The translations under genes and the position numbers were made by a program. From Candidatus Saccharicenans sp. (GTDB lineage: Bacteria; Acidobacteriota; Aminicenantia; Aminicenantales; Saccharicenantaceae): 8,931 nt of DNA. Positions 1 through 5,300 of this stretch are shown here, in pieces. The stretch spans positions 1 to 8,931 of the forward strand of contig JANLGB010000088.1 in NCBI GenBank assembly GCA_024653405.1. Direction: 5' to 3'. The first letter of the stretch is position 1. Each line of letters opens with the position of its first letter. The notes under the pieces are model-generated. The model did not search any database and was not told the origin of the DNA. It saw only the letters and a list, made by a program, of their open reading frames with translations.

Positions 1-763
1 GCCTGGTATTATCCTTGCCCATGACCATCGACAGGTGGGCGAAAACCGGGACCTGCAAACCGAGGGCCTTATACAAAAGAATCTGGCGCGGGGTGTTGCT
101 GACGTGGTCTTCGCCCCGGATGACATGGGTGATGTTCATCAGGGCGTCATCAATGACCACGGCGTAATTATAGGCCGGCATGCCGTTGGAGCGGACAATG
201 ATCGGGTCGCCGATGAGCTTCAGGTCAAATTCCACCAGCCCCCGGACCAGGTCTTCAAACTGCACCAGTCCTTCCTCCGGGACTTTAAGTCGGATGGCTC
301 CCTCTTCGCCCGCGGCCAGGCGCCGCCTGGCCTCTCCCAGGCTGAGGTTCCGGCATTTACCGCTGTAAACCGGCATCTGGCCTTCGGCCAGGGCCGCCTG
401 GCGCTGCTGTTCCAGCTCTTCGGCCGTGCAGAAACAATAATAGGCCTGGCCCCGGTCCAGAAGCTCCCGGGCGTATTTATGGTAGAGTTCAAGCCTTTCC
501 GATTGCCGGTAGGACCCAAAGCTCCCGCCAACATCAGGGCCTTCATCCCAGTCCAGCCCCAGCCAGCGCAGGTCCTGGATCAGGTTGCGCTCGTACTCTT
601 CCCGCGACCTTTCGATATCGGTGTCTTCAACTCTCAGGACAAACACCCCGCCTTTCTGCCGGGCGAACAGCCAGTTAAAAAGAGCGGTCCGGGCGTTGCC
701 GACGTGAATGTAGCCGGTCGGACTGGGGGCGAAGCGCACCCTTATCTTGTCTTCTGTGTTCAT
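1..763 (-). CDS. gltX: Glutamyl-tRNA synthetase, N-terminal 254 residues (3' end outside window)
   Basis: Cytoplasmic class I aminoacyl-tRNA synthetase that charges tRNA-Glu (or both tRNA-Glu and tRNA-Gln in bacteria using the amidotransferase route). The translation opens MNTEDKIRVRFAPSPTGYIH, with the HIGH-type signature (PSPTGYIHVGNART) at about residues 13-26, followed by FNWLFARQ and RVEDTD, all hallmarks of GluRS. Later blocks NGMPAYNYAVVIDD and HVIRGEDHVSNTPRQ match the catalytic core before the KMSKS loop. The sequence breaks off in the HLSMVMGKDNTR region, just short of where KMSKS is expected, so roughly half the usual length (about 470-500 residues) is present. The ATG at 763 fits family N-termini. 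The Shine-Dalgarno is weak: the nearest GAGG lies about 18 nt upstream, too far for normal spacing. No frameshift is seen. The identification is near certain; discriminating versus non-discriminating type cannot be told. Confidence 0.97.
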   Translation of the reverse strand, partial: MNTEDKIRVRFAPSPTGYIHVGNARTALFNWLFARQKGGVFVLRVEDTDIERSREEYERNLIQDLRWLGLDWDEGPDVGGSFGSYRQSERLELYHKYARELLDRGQAYYCFCTAEELEQQRQAALAEGQMPVYSGKCRNLSLGEARRRLAAGEEGAIRLKVPEEGLVQFEDLVRGLVEFDLKLIGDPIIVRSNGMPAYNYAVVIDDALMNITHVIRGEDHVSNTPRQILLYKALGLQVPVFAHLSMVMGKDNTR

Positions 764-807
764 AGCGTAAGGATAATGCCGCCTCGGGCAAAAATCAAGA
801 TAACCAA

Positions 808-862
808 TTGCCTCATTTAAAATCTATGCGAAATTGATTCGTTGCCTCACGAGAAAATCTAT
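808..862. repeat. Two direct repeats of about 20 bp upstream of gltX
   Basis: Two copies of a bipartite motif, TTGCCTCA then AAAATCTAT, lie at 808-827 (middle TTT) and 842-862 (middle CGAG), with start-to-start distance 34 bp and 14 bp between copies. Both outer blocks are identical between copies; only the 3-4 bp centre differs. The copies sit about 45-100 bp upstream of the gltX start codon, a position suited to a regulator binding site (inference). A chance or duplication origin is not excluded. A weaker TTGCCT recurs at 866. Confidence 0.6.
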
Positions 863-870
863 ATATTGCC

Positions 871-916
871 TTCTGGCTGGATGAGCTCTTAGATATCAGG
901 ATAATATCAGCCAGGA
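871..916 (+). other. Imperfect 10-bp inverted repeat (possible RNA hairpin)
   Basis: Bases 871-880 (TTCTGGCTGG) can pair with 907-916 (TCAGCCAGGA). The core CTGGCTG/CAGCCAG is perfect over 7 bp, and the ends are completed by G-U and U-A pairs in plus-strand RNA. The 26-nt loop contains a further GATAT/ATATC match. It lies just upstream of the ribosome binding site of the mini-ORF at 937, so it could be a leader structure. Transcription of this strand is not shown by the sequence. Confidence 0.35.
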
Positions 917-936
917 ACCAGAACGGGGAGTTATAA

Positions 937-1005
937 ATGAGAATTAAGCGGAAGGTGTTGCCTGGAGATTTGCTTATGAAATATCAGGGATGGGCTAAAT
1001 GGTGA
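937..1005 (+). CDS. Possible 22-residue small ORF (hypothetical)
   Basis: A short ORF encoding MRIKRKVLPGDLL followed by MKYQGWAKW and TGA. It is preceded by GGGGAG at 925-930 with 6 nt to the ATG, which is good Shine-Dalgarno spacing. The product would be basic and end in an aromatic/lysine tail, with no signal peptide or recognised domain. A GC-rich hairpin (1009-1046) begins 3 nt after the stop codon. I do not recognise it. It may be a real small protein, a leader peptide, a relic of a decayed gene, or chance. Upstream, a poor promoter (TTGATT at 834 and TCTATA at 858, 18-bp spacer) is the best I can find. Confidence 0.25.
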   Translation: MRIKRKVLPGDLLMKYQGWAKW

Positions 1006-1008
1006 AGC

Positions 1009-1046
1009 CTGGGCTGGAGACCGGAACCGGGGAAGCTGCAGCCCAG
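1009..1046. other. Perfect 8-bp GC-rich inverted repeat
   Basis: CTGGGCTG (1009-1016) is the exact reverse complement of CAGCCCAG (1039-1046), with a 22-nt loop that itself contains CCGGAACCGG. It starts just after the stop of the mini-ORF and lies 53 bp beyond the end of the DUF4412-like gene on the other strand. Neither side has a T-run, so it is not a standard intrinsic terminator; it could be a 3' RNA-stability stem or a factor-dependent end. Confidence 0.4.
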
Positions 1047-1098
1047 AATTAGGCCAGGCCAGAAAACGGCCGCCCGGGCCACTGACCGCCACCCGGAC

Positions 1099-1833
1099 TC
1101 AGAAACCCTGGATGTCTTCCATTTCCAGCCGGTCTTTTTTCCGGTAGTTCGCCGGCAGCGTATAAATTCCCTTTGGCGGAGTCTTCTTGCTGATCTCGCT
1201 GACTTCCGACCGGGAGGTAACCTCCACCCCCGTCATCTGGGCCCTGGTTTCAGAAGCTATCCACAGGCCCTTGATTTTAGCCAGCTCGGAATAGGCCTGG
1301 CTGGAAACCTTAAACTCCAGCTTGTTTATCTCCGGCCAGACAGTTTCCAGGAATTTTTTCAGGTTGACCGGGAGCTCTTCCGAGGCCCAGATGTTCATCT
1401 CTATCGGGTACATCATCATGGTCATTTCCAGCCGGTATCCCTGGCATTTGATATTGTTGACCACCCTGGTCTCTTCGGTGGGCCTGACCGACATAGTCAT
1501 CTGCTCCAGGGCCTGGGCCATGGGGGCCAGCTCGGGCGGCAGGAGGCTGGAAAAGTCAGCCGGCGGTTTTATTTCCAGATAGGATTTGGTGCGATGGGAG
1601 ATGAGATAGATGATGTTTTTCTTGATATCATACAGGTAAGAAAAACCTTCACCGGTATCGAGATAGTAAAAATCGTCGCTGATCCATTGCTCGGAAACAG
1701 TGTCCCTGGCCGGAAAGCTCTGCCCCATGGCGTTGATGGGGTCAACATGATTGATGGTCTTGATGTAGACGTCGGCTGGAAGGGCCGTGGCCAGGAAGAC
1801 CAGGGCCAGGGCTAGAATAACCATTCTTTTCAT
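1099..1833 (-). CDS. Exported DUF4412/LolA-like protein
   Basis: A 244-residue protein with a clear Sec signal peptide: MKR, a hydrophobic run VILALALVFLATALPA, and likely cleavage near residue 20 before DVYIK. The mature part alternates beta-type segments (VYIKTINHVD, SEQWISDDFYYLD, FSYLYDIKKNIIYLISHRTKSYLEI), then a helix-rich middle rich in Met, and a conserved-looking ETRVVNNIKCQGYRL followed by EMNIWASEELPVNL. That order (measured substance, tracking of a stored value, then a 'counter-ion' strand) resembles DUF4412-type proteins, whose fold is LolA/LppX-like and may bind lipid or another hydrophobic ligand in the periplasm. The resemblance is from memory and no ligand is known. Start: ATG at 1833 has GCGAGG with 6-nt spacing; a second ATG three codons later is less favoured. 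It diverges from the membrane-protein/barrel pair and may belong with it. Confidence 0.8.
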   Translation of the reverse strand: MKRMVILALALVFLATALPADVYIKTINHVDPINAMGQSFPARDTVSEQWISDDFYYLDTGEGFSYLYDIKKNIIYLISHRTKSYLEIKPPADFSSLLPPELAPMAQALEQMTMSVRPTEETRVVNNIKCQGYRLEMTMMMYPIEMNIWASEELPVNLKKFLETVWPEINKLEFKVSSQAYSELAKIKGLWIASETRAQMTGVEVTSRSEVSEISKKTPPKGIYTLPANYRKKDRLEMEDIQGF

Positions 1834-1854
1834 CGGTCGCCTCGCTTTTCGGTT

Positions 1855-1908
1855 ATTTTAATGCTCAAAAAAACTGCCAATTATATTGTCGGCAGCGAGA
1901 GCTTGAAG
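1855..1908 (-). promoter_or_regulatory. Candidate promoter for the DUF4412-like gene
   Basis: On the minus strand a perfect TATAAT lies at 1885-1880, with a poor -35 candidate TTCAAG at 1907-1902 (16-bp spacer) inside the palindrome AGCTTGAAGCT (1900-1910). A second -10-like TAAAAT is at 1860-1855 with TTGGCA at 1880-1875, but its 14-bp spacer is short. The first would give an untranslated leader of about 40 nt. The overlapping terminator-like hairpin is described separately, and the two readings compete. Confidence 0.35.
1867..1895 (-). terminator. Terminator-like hairpin with T7 tract, 33 nt before a start codon
   Basis: In minus-strand RNA, CUGCCGA (1895-1889) can pair with UUGGCAG (1880-1874): five Watson-Crick GC-rich pairs, one G-U and one A-U, around an 8-nt loop. 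It is followed directly by seven U (1873-1867). This is the shape of a Rho-independent terminator, yet it points toward the DUF4412-like gene rather than away from a gene. It could be an attenuator in that gene's leader, a block to antisense transcription from the divergent gene, or only the dyad symmetry of an operator around TATAAT. Confidence 0.4.
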
Positions 1909-1964
1909 CTGAAAAAAATAATTCCGGGCGCTTTCCGCAGGCCAATTCTATCTGAATTTCGGGC

Positions 1965-1992
1965 TTGAATCCAGCCTGAACTCAAGTAAAAT
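1965..1992 (+). promoter_or_regulatory. Candidate sigma-70 promoter for the membrane-protein/barrel pair
   Basis: TTGAAT (1965-1970) and TAAAAT (1987-1992) are separated by 16 bp, which is a fair match to the sigma-70 consensus. It would start transcription near 1999, about 13 nt before the ATG at 2012. This is the best plus-strand promoter in the divergent gap. Confidence 0.45.
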
Positions 1993-2011
1993 AGAAGACC
2001 AGCAGGTTATT

Positions 2012-2494
2012 ATGATGCCCGAAAAAGTCAGTCTCATCCGGCAGATAATCAAGGTCGTGGCCATCCTCAGCTTGCTGACTTTTTTTGTCACCATCGGGTT
2101 GCTGGTCCTGGCCCGGCTGAGCCTCGGCCCGGGCAGCGAATTGCGGCAGCTGGCCGGGGTGGATTTCCTGCTGAGCCGGGGGCTGGCGGTGGCCATCATC
2201 TCTCTGCTCTTCGGAATAGCCGGCTTGAAAACCGCCTCTGGAATTAAACATGGCCGGCGCTGGAGCTGGCCGGCTTCCCTGGTGCTGGCAATACTGCTGC
2301 TGGCCTTTTTCCCCCTGGGAACGATTTTTGGCTTGAAAGTTCTTTTTGACCTGTTCCACCGCGAAGCCAAGGACTGGTTCAGACACCCAGAAATTTACCG
2401 GGCAATGGCCAACCGGATTGAGCCCCAGGCTTACGGTGTTAACGTTGACCTGATAAAGCAATTAGAAGAGAAATCGCGGCCAGGAAAAGGATAA
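2012..2494 (+). CDS. Small integral membrane protein, three predicted helices
   Basis: A 160-residue protein I do not recognise. Hydrophobic segments lie at about residues 12-34, 58-76 and 86-113. The first is preceded by a short charged N-terminus; the loop between helices two and three is basic (KHGRRW), suggesting it faces the cytoplasm. The last roughly 45 residues are hydrophilic (FHREAKDWFRHPEIYRAMAN and onward) and probably form a soluble tail. Two adjacent ATGs (2012 and 2015) are possible starts. The upstream AGCAGG (2001-2006) gives 5-nt or 8-nt spacing, so the second may be the true one. An overlapping open frame on the minus strand is taken as a shadow, because only the plus frame gives clean membrane helices and a promoter. 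The barrel gene follows 85 bp downstream on the same strand, so the two are probably co-transcribed. Confidence 0.7.
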   Translation: MMPEKVSLIRQIIKVVAILSLLTFFVTIGLLVLARLSLGPGSELRQLAGVDFLLSRGLAVAIISLLFGIAGLKTASGIKHGRRWSWPASLVLAILLLAFFPLGTIFGLKVLFDLFHREAKDWFRHPEIYRAMANRIEPQAYGVNVDLIKQLEEKSRPGKG

Positions 2495-2547
2495 GTCCCG
2501 CCTTCCTTGCCGGTCCGGACCTGGACGGGTCAGAGGAGATAGAAAGT

Positions 2548-2583
2548 ATGGTTGCAGACCGGACTGAAGGAGAACCGGCATGA
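2548..2583 (+). CDS. Possible 11-residue leader ORF overlapping the barrel gene start
   Basis: The ORF encodes MVADRTEGEPA. It has its own ribosome binding site (AGAGGAGAT at 2532-2540, GGAG with 9-nt spacing), and its TGA overlaps the next ATG as ATGA (2580-2583). Its codons run across the Shine-Dalgarno of the downstream gene. The arrangement is that of a translationally coupled leader peptide (inference). It may equally be an accidental ORF; the composition is not distinctive. Confidence 0.35.
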   Translation: MVADRTEGEPA

Positions 2584-3842
2584 AATCTTCCAGATATTGG
2601 CCGTGGATAGCCGGCCTGCTGTGGCTGCTGACCGCCCCGGCCGCGGCTCAGGAGAGAATCCCCAGAGTGGTGCAGGAGCCTCCCCGGGTTTTTATCGACT
2701 GTCACCAGTGTGATATGAATTATATCCGCTCGGAATTGAGCTTCGTCAGTTTCGTCCGGGAGCGAACCGAAGCTGATGTTCACATCCTGATTACTATTCA
2801 GGGTACCGCCGCCGGCGGCCGGGAATACAGTTTAAATTTTATTGGCCGCAACAATTTTTATGACGTTCATCATACGCTGAAATATGTCTCAGCCAGGACC
2901 GATTCAGCCGATACCGAAAGAAAAGGCCTGGTCCGGGTGCTCAAGGTGGGCCTGGTACCCTACCTGGCCAAGACCGATTTGGGCGATTACTTGCGGATCG
3001 ATTTCGAAAAGCGCCTGCCGCCGGCAGAAGTCGAGGATCCCTGGAATTTCTGGGTTTTTAACCTGGGTTTATCCGGCAGCTTGTCCGGCGAAGAGACCAA
3101 GAATTTTTTCTCGCTGCACAGCAATCTTAGCGCCAGCCGGGTCACAGAAAAATTAAAATTCCGCTCGGGCCTTTCCGGCCGTTTTAACAACAGCCGGTTC
3201 AAGATAACCGAGGACGACGTGACCAGCCTCATCACCTCCCGCCAGAGCAGCTTCAGCCTGTCCACCCTGGCCGTCTATGCCCTAAGCAATCACTGGTCGG
3301 TCGGCGGCTGGTTGGGGATGTCCTCGTCCACCTACAATAACATCAAGCTTAACATAAATCCGGCCCCGGCCATTGAATATAACTATTTTCCTTATTCGGA
3401 ATCTACCCGGCGGCAGCTGAGATTTCTCTACCGGGTGGGCTTCAACCTGAATTATTACCGCGAAGAAACAATTTACGACAAGACCCACGAAGCCCTGCTG
3501 GGGGAAACCCTGTCGATCACCCTCGAAATCAAGGAACCATGGGGAAATGTCAACGCCTCGCTGGAAGGTTTTCACTACTTTCACGATTTCAGCAAGAATC
3601 ACCTGGTGTTTAATGCCAGCATGAACCTGCGGCTCTACCGGGGCTTCTCGGTGGGGATTTCGGGACGGTTCGCCAAGATTAAGGACCAGATTTACCTGGC
3701 CAAGGGGGACCTGAGCCTGGAAGATATTCTGTTGCAGAGAAAAGCCCTGGCCACGGCTTATAGCTACGGCATCTCCCTCGGCCTGAACTATACCTTCGGC
3801 TCTATTTATTCCGGTGTGGTCAATCCCAGGTTTGGCAACTAA
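2580..3842 (+). CDS. Outer-membrane beta-barrel protein with N-terminal CxxC periplasmic domain
   Basis: A 420-residue exported protein. A signal peptide occupies residues 1-23 (hydrophobic IAGLLWLLTAP, then AAA before QERIP). Residues about 25-148 form a soluble domain beginning RVFIDCHQCDMNYIR, with C41 and C44 the only cysteines in the whole protein, then ADVHILITIQG, EYSLNFIGR and RKGLVRVLKVGLVPYLAK. This part loosely recalls TolB-N/LpoB-like alpha-beta domains. From about 155 on, many short amphipathic strands with aromatic girdle residues (WVFNLGLSGSLSG, KLKFRSGLSGRF, FLYRVGFNLNYY, FSVGISGRFAKI, YSYGISLGLNYTFG) indicate a transmembrane barrel, perhaps DUF481-like. The C-terminus, NPRFGN, is not a strict terminal-Phe signal. 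Start: ATG 2580 with AAGGAG at 2567-2572 (7-nt spacing) is excellent. Function is unknown; homologues are, as I recall, common in Acidobacteriota-like and Bacteroidota genomes. Confidence 0.8.
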   Translation: MKSSRYWPWIAGLLWLLTAPAAAQERIPRVVQEPPRVFIDCHQCDMNYIRSELSFVSFVRERTEADVHILITIQGTAAGGREYSLNFIGRNNFYDVHHTLKYVSARTDSADTERKGLVRVLKVGLVPYLAKTDLGDYLRIDFEKRLPPAEVEDPWNFWVFNLGLSGSLSGEETKNFFSLHSNLSASRVTEKLKFRSGLSGRFNNSRFKITEDDVTSLITSRQSSFSLSTLAVYALSNHWSVGGWLGMSSSTYNNIKLNINPAPAIEYNYFPYSESTRRQLRFLYRVGFNLNYYREETIYDKTHEALLGETLSITLEIKEPWGNVNASLEGFHYFHDFSKNHLVFNASMNLRLYRGFSVGISGRFAKIKDQIYLAKGDLSLEDILLQRKALATAYSYGISLGLNYTFGSIYSGVVNPRFGN

Positions 3843-3872
3843 TTAAGCTCACCGGGCATCCCGCCCTGTTTG

Positions 3873-5234
3873 CTATGTCTTGTTTGTTTTGTCGCGGGCC
3901 AGGAGTCGGTCATAAATAGCCAGCCCGGCCATTGAGCAAACCCCCAGGAAGGCTATTATCGCCCAGATGATGATGTAGTTCGGCGACTGGCCAGCCTGCA
4001 GGGGGCTGGCAATATGCCTCTGGTACAGGGCGCCGCCCAGCGGTCCGCCCAGGATGCTGCCGATGGCCACCGGTAGGTTGGCATAGCCCAGATACAGCCC
4101 TTCTTCTCCCTTGGGGGCGATGCGCCCGATGTATTCGTAAATCCGGGGTGAGGCCATCATTTCGCCCACGGCCATGGAAGCGATGCTGACCAGGAGGAAT
4201 ATCCCGGCGATGGGAATGGCCAGACCGGCCAGGGACACCCGGTGGCTAATATCAGAATACAGCACAACCGGCAGGATGTTCAGCAGCATACCCGCGGTAG
4301 TCACCCCCACCCCGAGCAGGATGGATTTGACCGGGGTCCATCTTTTTACCAGCCTGGTGATCAGCAACTGGAAGCAGACGATCATCAGCGGGTTGGCCAG
4401 GGTATAGAGTTCCACCGGGGCGTTGGGGTCGATGTGTCGCAGGAAAAGCGGGATCAGGTTATAAAGCTGAACGTAAAGAAACCAGAACAGGGCAATGACC
4501 ACCAGGAAGAAGACAAATTTCAGGTTACTTAGAACGATAAAGATCCCCAGGATAGCTTCCTTGAGAGTTTTTTTCCGGACCTGCTGGCCGTCCTTTATCC
4601 CGTCGCTGACGTATTCCGGTTCCCGGTAGATTAACAGGACCACCAGCAGCCCGAGGAAGATAAAAACGGTGGAAGCATAGGTGAAGATGGCTGGTATTCC
4701 CAGGCTGGTGCGGATGAAATAGGAAACGCCGCGGCCGGTGATGGAGCCAATGTTTATCACCATGTAAAAGATGCCGAAGCCCAGGGTGGCCTGGAGACCG
4801 GATGTTTTCTGGATGGTGCCGGCAATGCAGGGTTTGACGACGGACCCACCCAGTCCGATCAGGATGATGGCTGCCACCACCGGGATGGTGTAGTTGATGG
4901 TAGTCGCCTGGCTTCCGGCCAGGGCCGGCCAGAACTTCTGGACATTACCCATAATCAGGTATCCCAGGAAGAGCATGAAGAAAGACAGGCTCAGCGAACG
5001 TTTGAAACCGTACTTGTCGGCCAGGGTGCCGGAAACAATCGGCATGAAGTAGATCAGTCCCCACAACAGGGAGCCGTTAAGAAAAGTGGCCAGGGTTGGC
5101 GACATGCCCAGGACTTCCTTCAGGTAGATGACCATAAAGGAAGCCATCGAATAGTAAGCTGCCCTTTCAAACAGTTCAATGGTGTTGGCCGTCCAGAAGG
5201 TTTTCGGGAAACGAGTTCTGGCTTGGTTGTCCAT
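3873..5234 (-). CDS. POT/PTR2-family MFS transporter (proton-coupled peptide-type)
   Basis: A 453-residue inner-membrane protein of the major facilitator superfamily with about 12 hydrophobic helices. Family marks: the ExxER motif of proton-coupled oligopeptide transporters (E20-LF-E23-R24) in helix 1; MFS motif A as GTLADKYGFKR (69-79); GLGGSVVKP with a lysine at 134 corresponding to the conserved helix-4 lysine; FYMVINIGS (156-164) matching the PTR2 signature FYxxINxGS; and a helix-10 acidic residue in VGEMM (E358), followed by APKGEEGLYLG. These support proton-driven import of di- or tripeptides, though bacterial members of this wider group can carry other solutes. The length is slightly short of typical POT proteins (about 450-500). 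The start ATG at 5234 has CAGG at 8 nt and GGGAGAGG a little further up. Its neighbour upstream is the TPR protein gene, 66 bp away on the same strand, but it has its own promoter candidate. Confidence 0.85.
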   Translation of the reverse strand: MDNQARTRFPKTFWTANTIELFERAAYYSMASFMVIYLKEVLGMSPTLATFLNGSLLWGLIYFMPIVSGTLADKYGFKRSLSLSFFMLFLGYLIMGNVQKFWPALAGSQATTINYTIPVVAAIILIGLGGSVVKPCIAGTIQKTSGLQATLGFGIFYMVINIGSITGRGVSYFIRTSLGIPAIFTYASTVFIFLGLLVVLLIYREPEYVSDGIKDGQQVRKKTLKEAILGIFIVLSNLKFVFFLVVIALFWFLYVQLYNLIPLFLRHIDPNAPVELYTLANPLMIVCFQLLITRLVKRWTPVKSILLGVGVTTAGMLLNILPVVLYSDISHRVSLAGLAIPIAGIFLLVSIASMAVGEMMASPRIYEYIGRIAPKGEEGLYLGYANLPVAIGSILGGPLGGALYQRHIASPLQAGQSPNYIIIWAIIAFLGVCSMAGLAIYDRLLARDKTNKT

Positions 5235-5270
5235 GATCGAAACCTGCCTCTCCCAATTTAAATTTTTCCT

Positions 5271-5300
5271 ATTTTATCAGGAAAGAAAAGCGGCTGTCTA
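5271..5300 (-). promoter_or_regulatory. Candidate sigma-70 promoter of the POT transporter gene
   Basis: TAGACA (5300-5295) and TAAAAT (5276-5271) on the minus strand are 18 bp apart; the first differs from TTGACA at one base. The -35 box directly abuts the stop codon of the upstream TPR gene (5303-5301). The predicted start would leave about 30 nt of leader before ATG 5234. This suggests the transporter can be transcribed independently of the TPR gene. Confidence 0.5.

Larger units (their letters stand above)
764..1098. other. 335-bp intergenic region with repeats and hairpins
   Basis: This gap lies between the start of gltX and the 3' end of the DUF4412-like gene, so it can hold the gltX promoter and the 3' untranslated region of the other gene. 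It contains two near-identical direct repeats (808-827 and 842-862), a 10-bp imperfect hairpin (871-880 with 907-916), a 22-codon ORF with a good ribosome binding site (937-1005), and a perfect 8-bp GC-rich stem (1009-1016 with 1039-1046). The right end (1053-1080) is GC-rich with repeated GGCC. No tRNA-like fold, no convincing intrinsic terminator with a T-run and no recognisable protein fragment was found. No convincing sigma-70 promoter for gltX stands out. Confidence 0.6.

Noticed and set aside
35..820. Long open frame on the plus strand (261 codons)
   Set aside because: It lies antisense to gltX, whose GluRS motifs are unmistakable, and shows no domain of its own.
1009..1080. tRNA or known structured RNA in the GC-rich part of the left gap
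   Set aside because: No T-arm/anticodon-arm arrangement can be drawn on either strand; only a single strong stem is present.
1982..2461. Open frames on the minus strand opposite the small membrane protein
   Set aside because: They give low-complexity Gln/Arg-rich translations without domains; the plus frame gives clean membrane helices and has a promoter candidate.
3853..3880. Possible terminator between the convergent barrel and transporter genes (CGGGCATCCCG or GGGC/GCCC then TGTTTG)
   Set aside because: Only a 4-bp stem and an interrupted T-rich tail; too weak to call, although some termination in this 30-bp convergent gap is expected.
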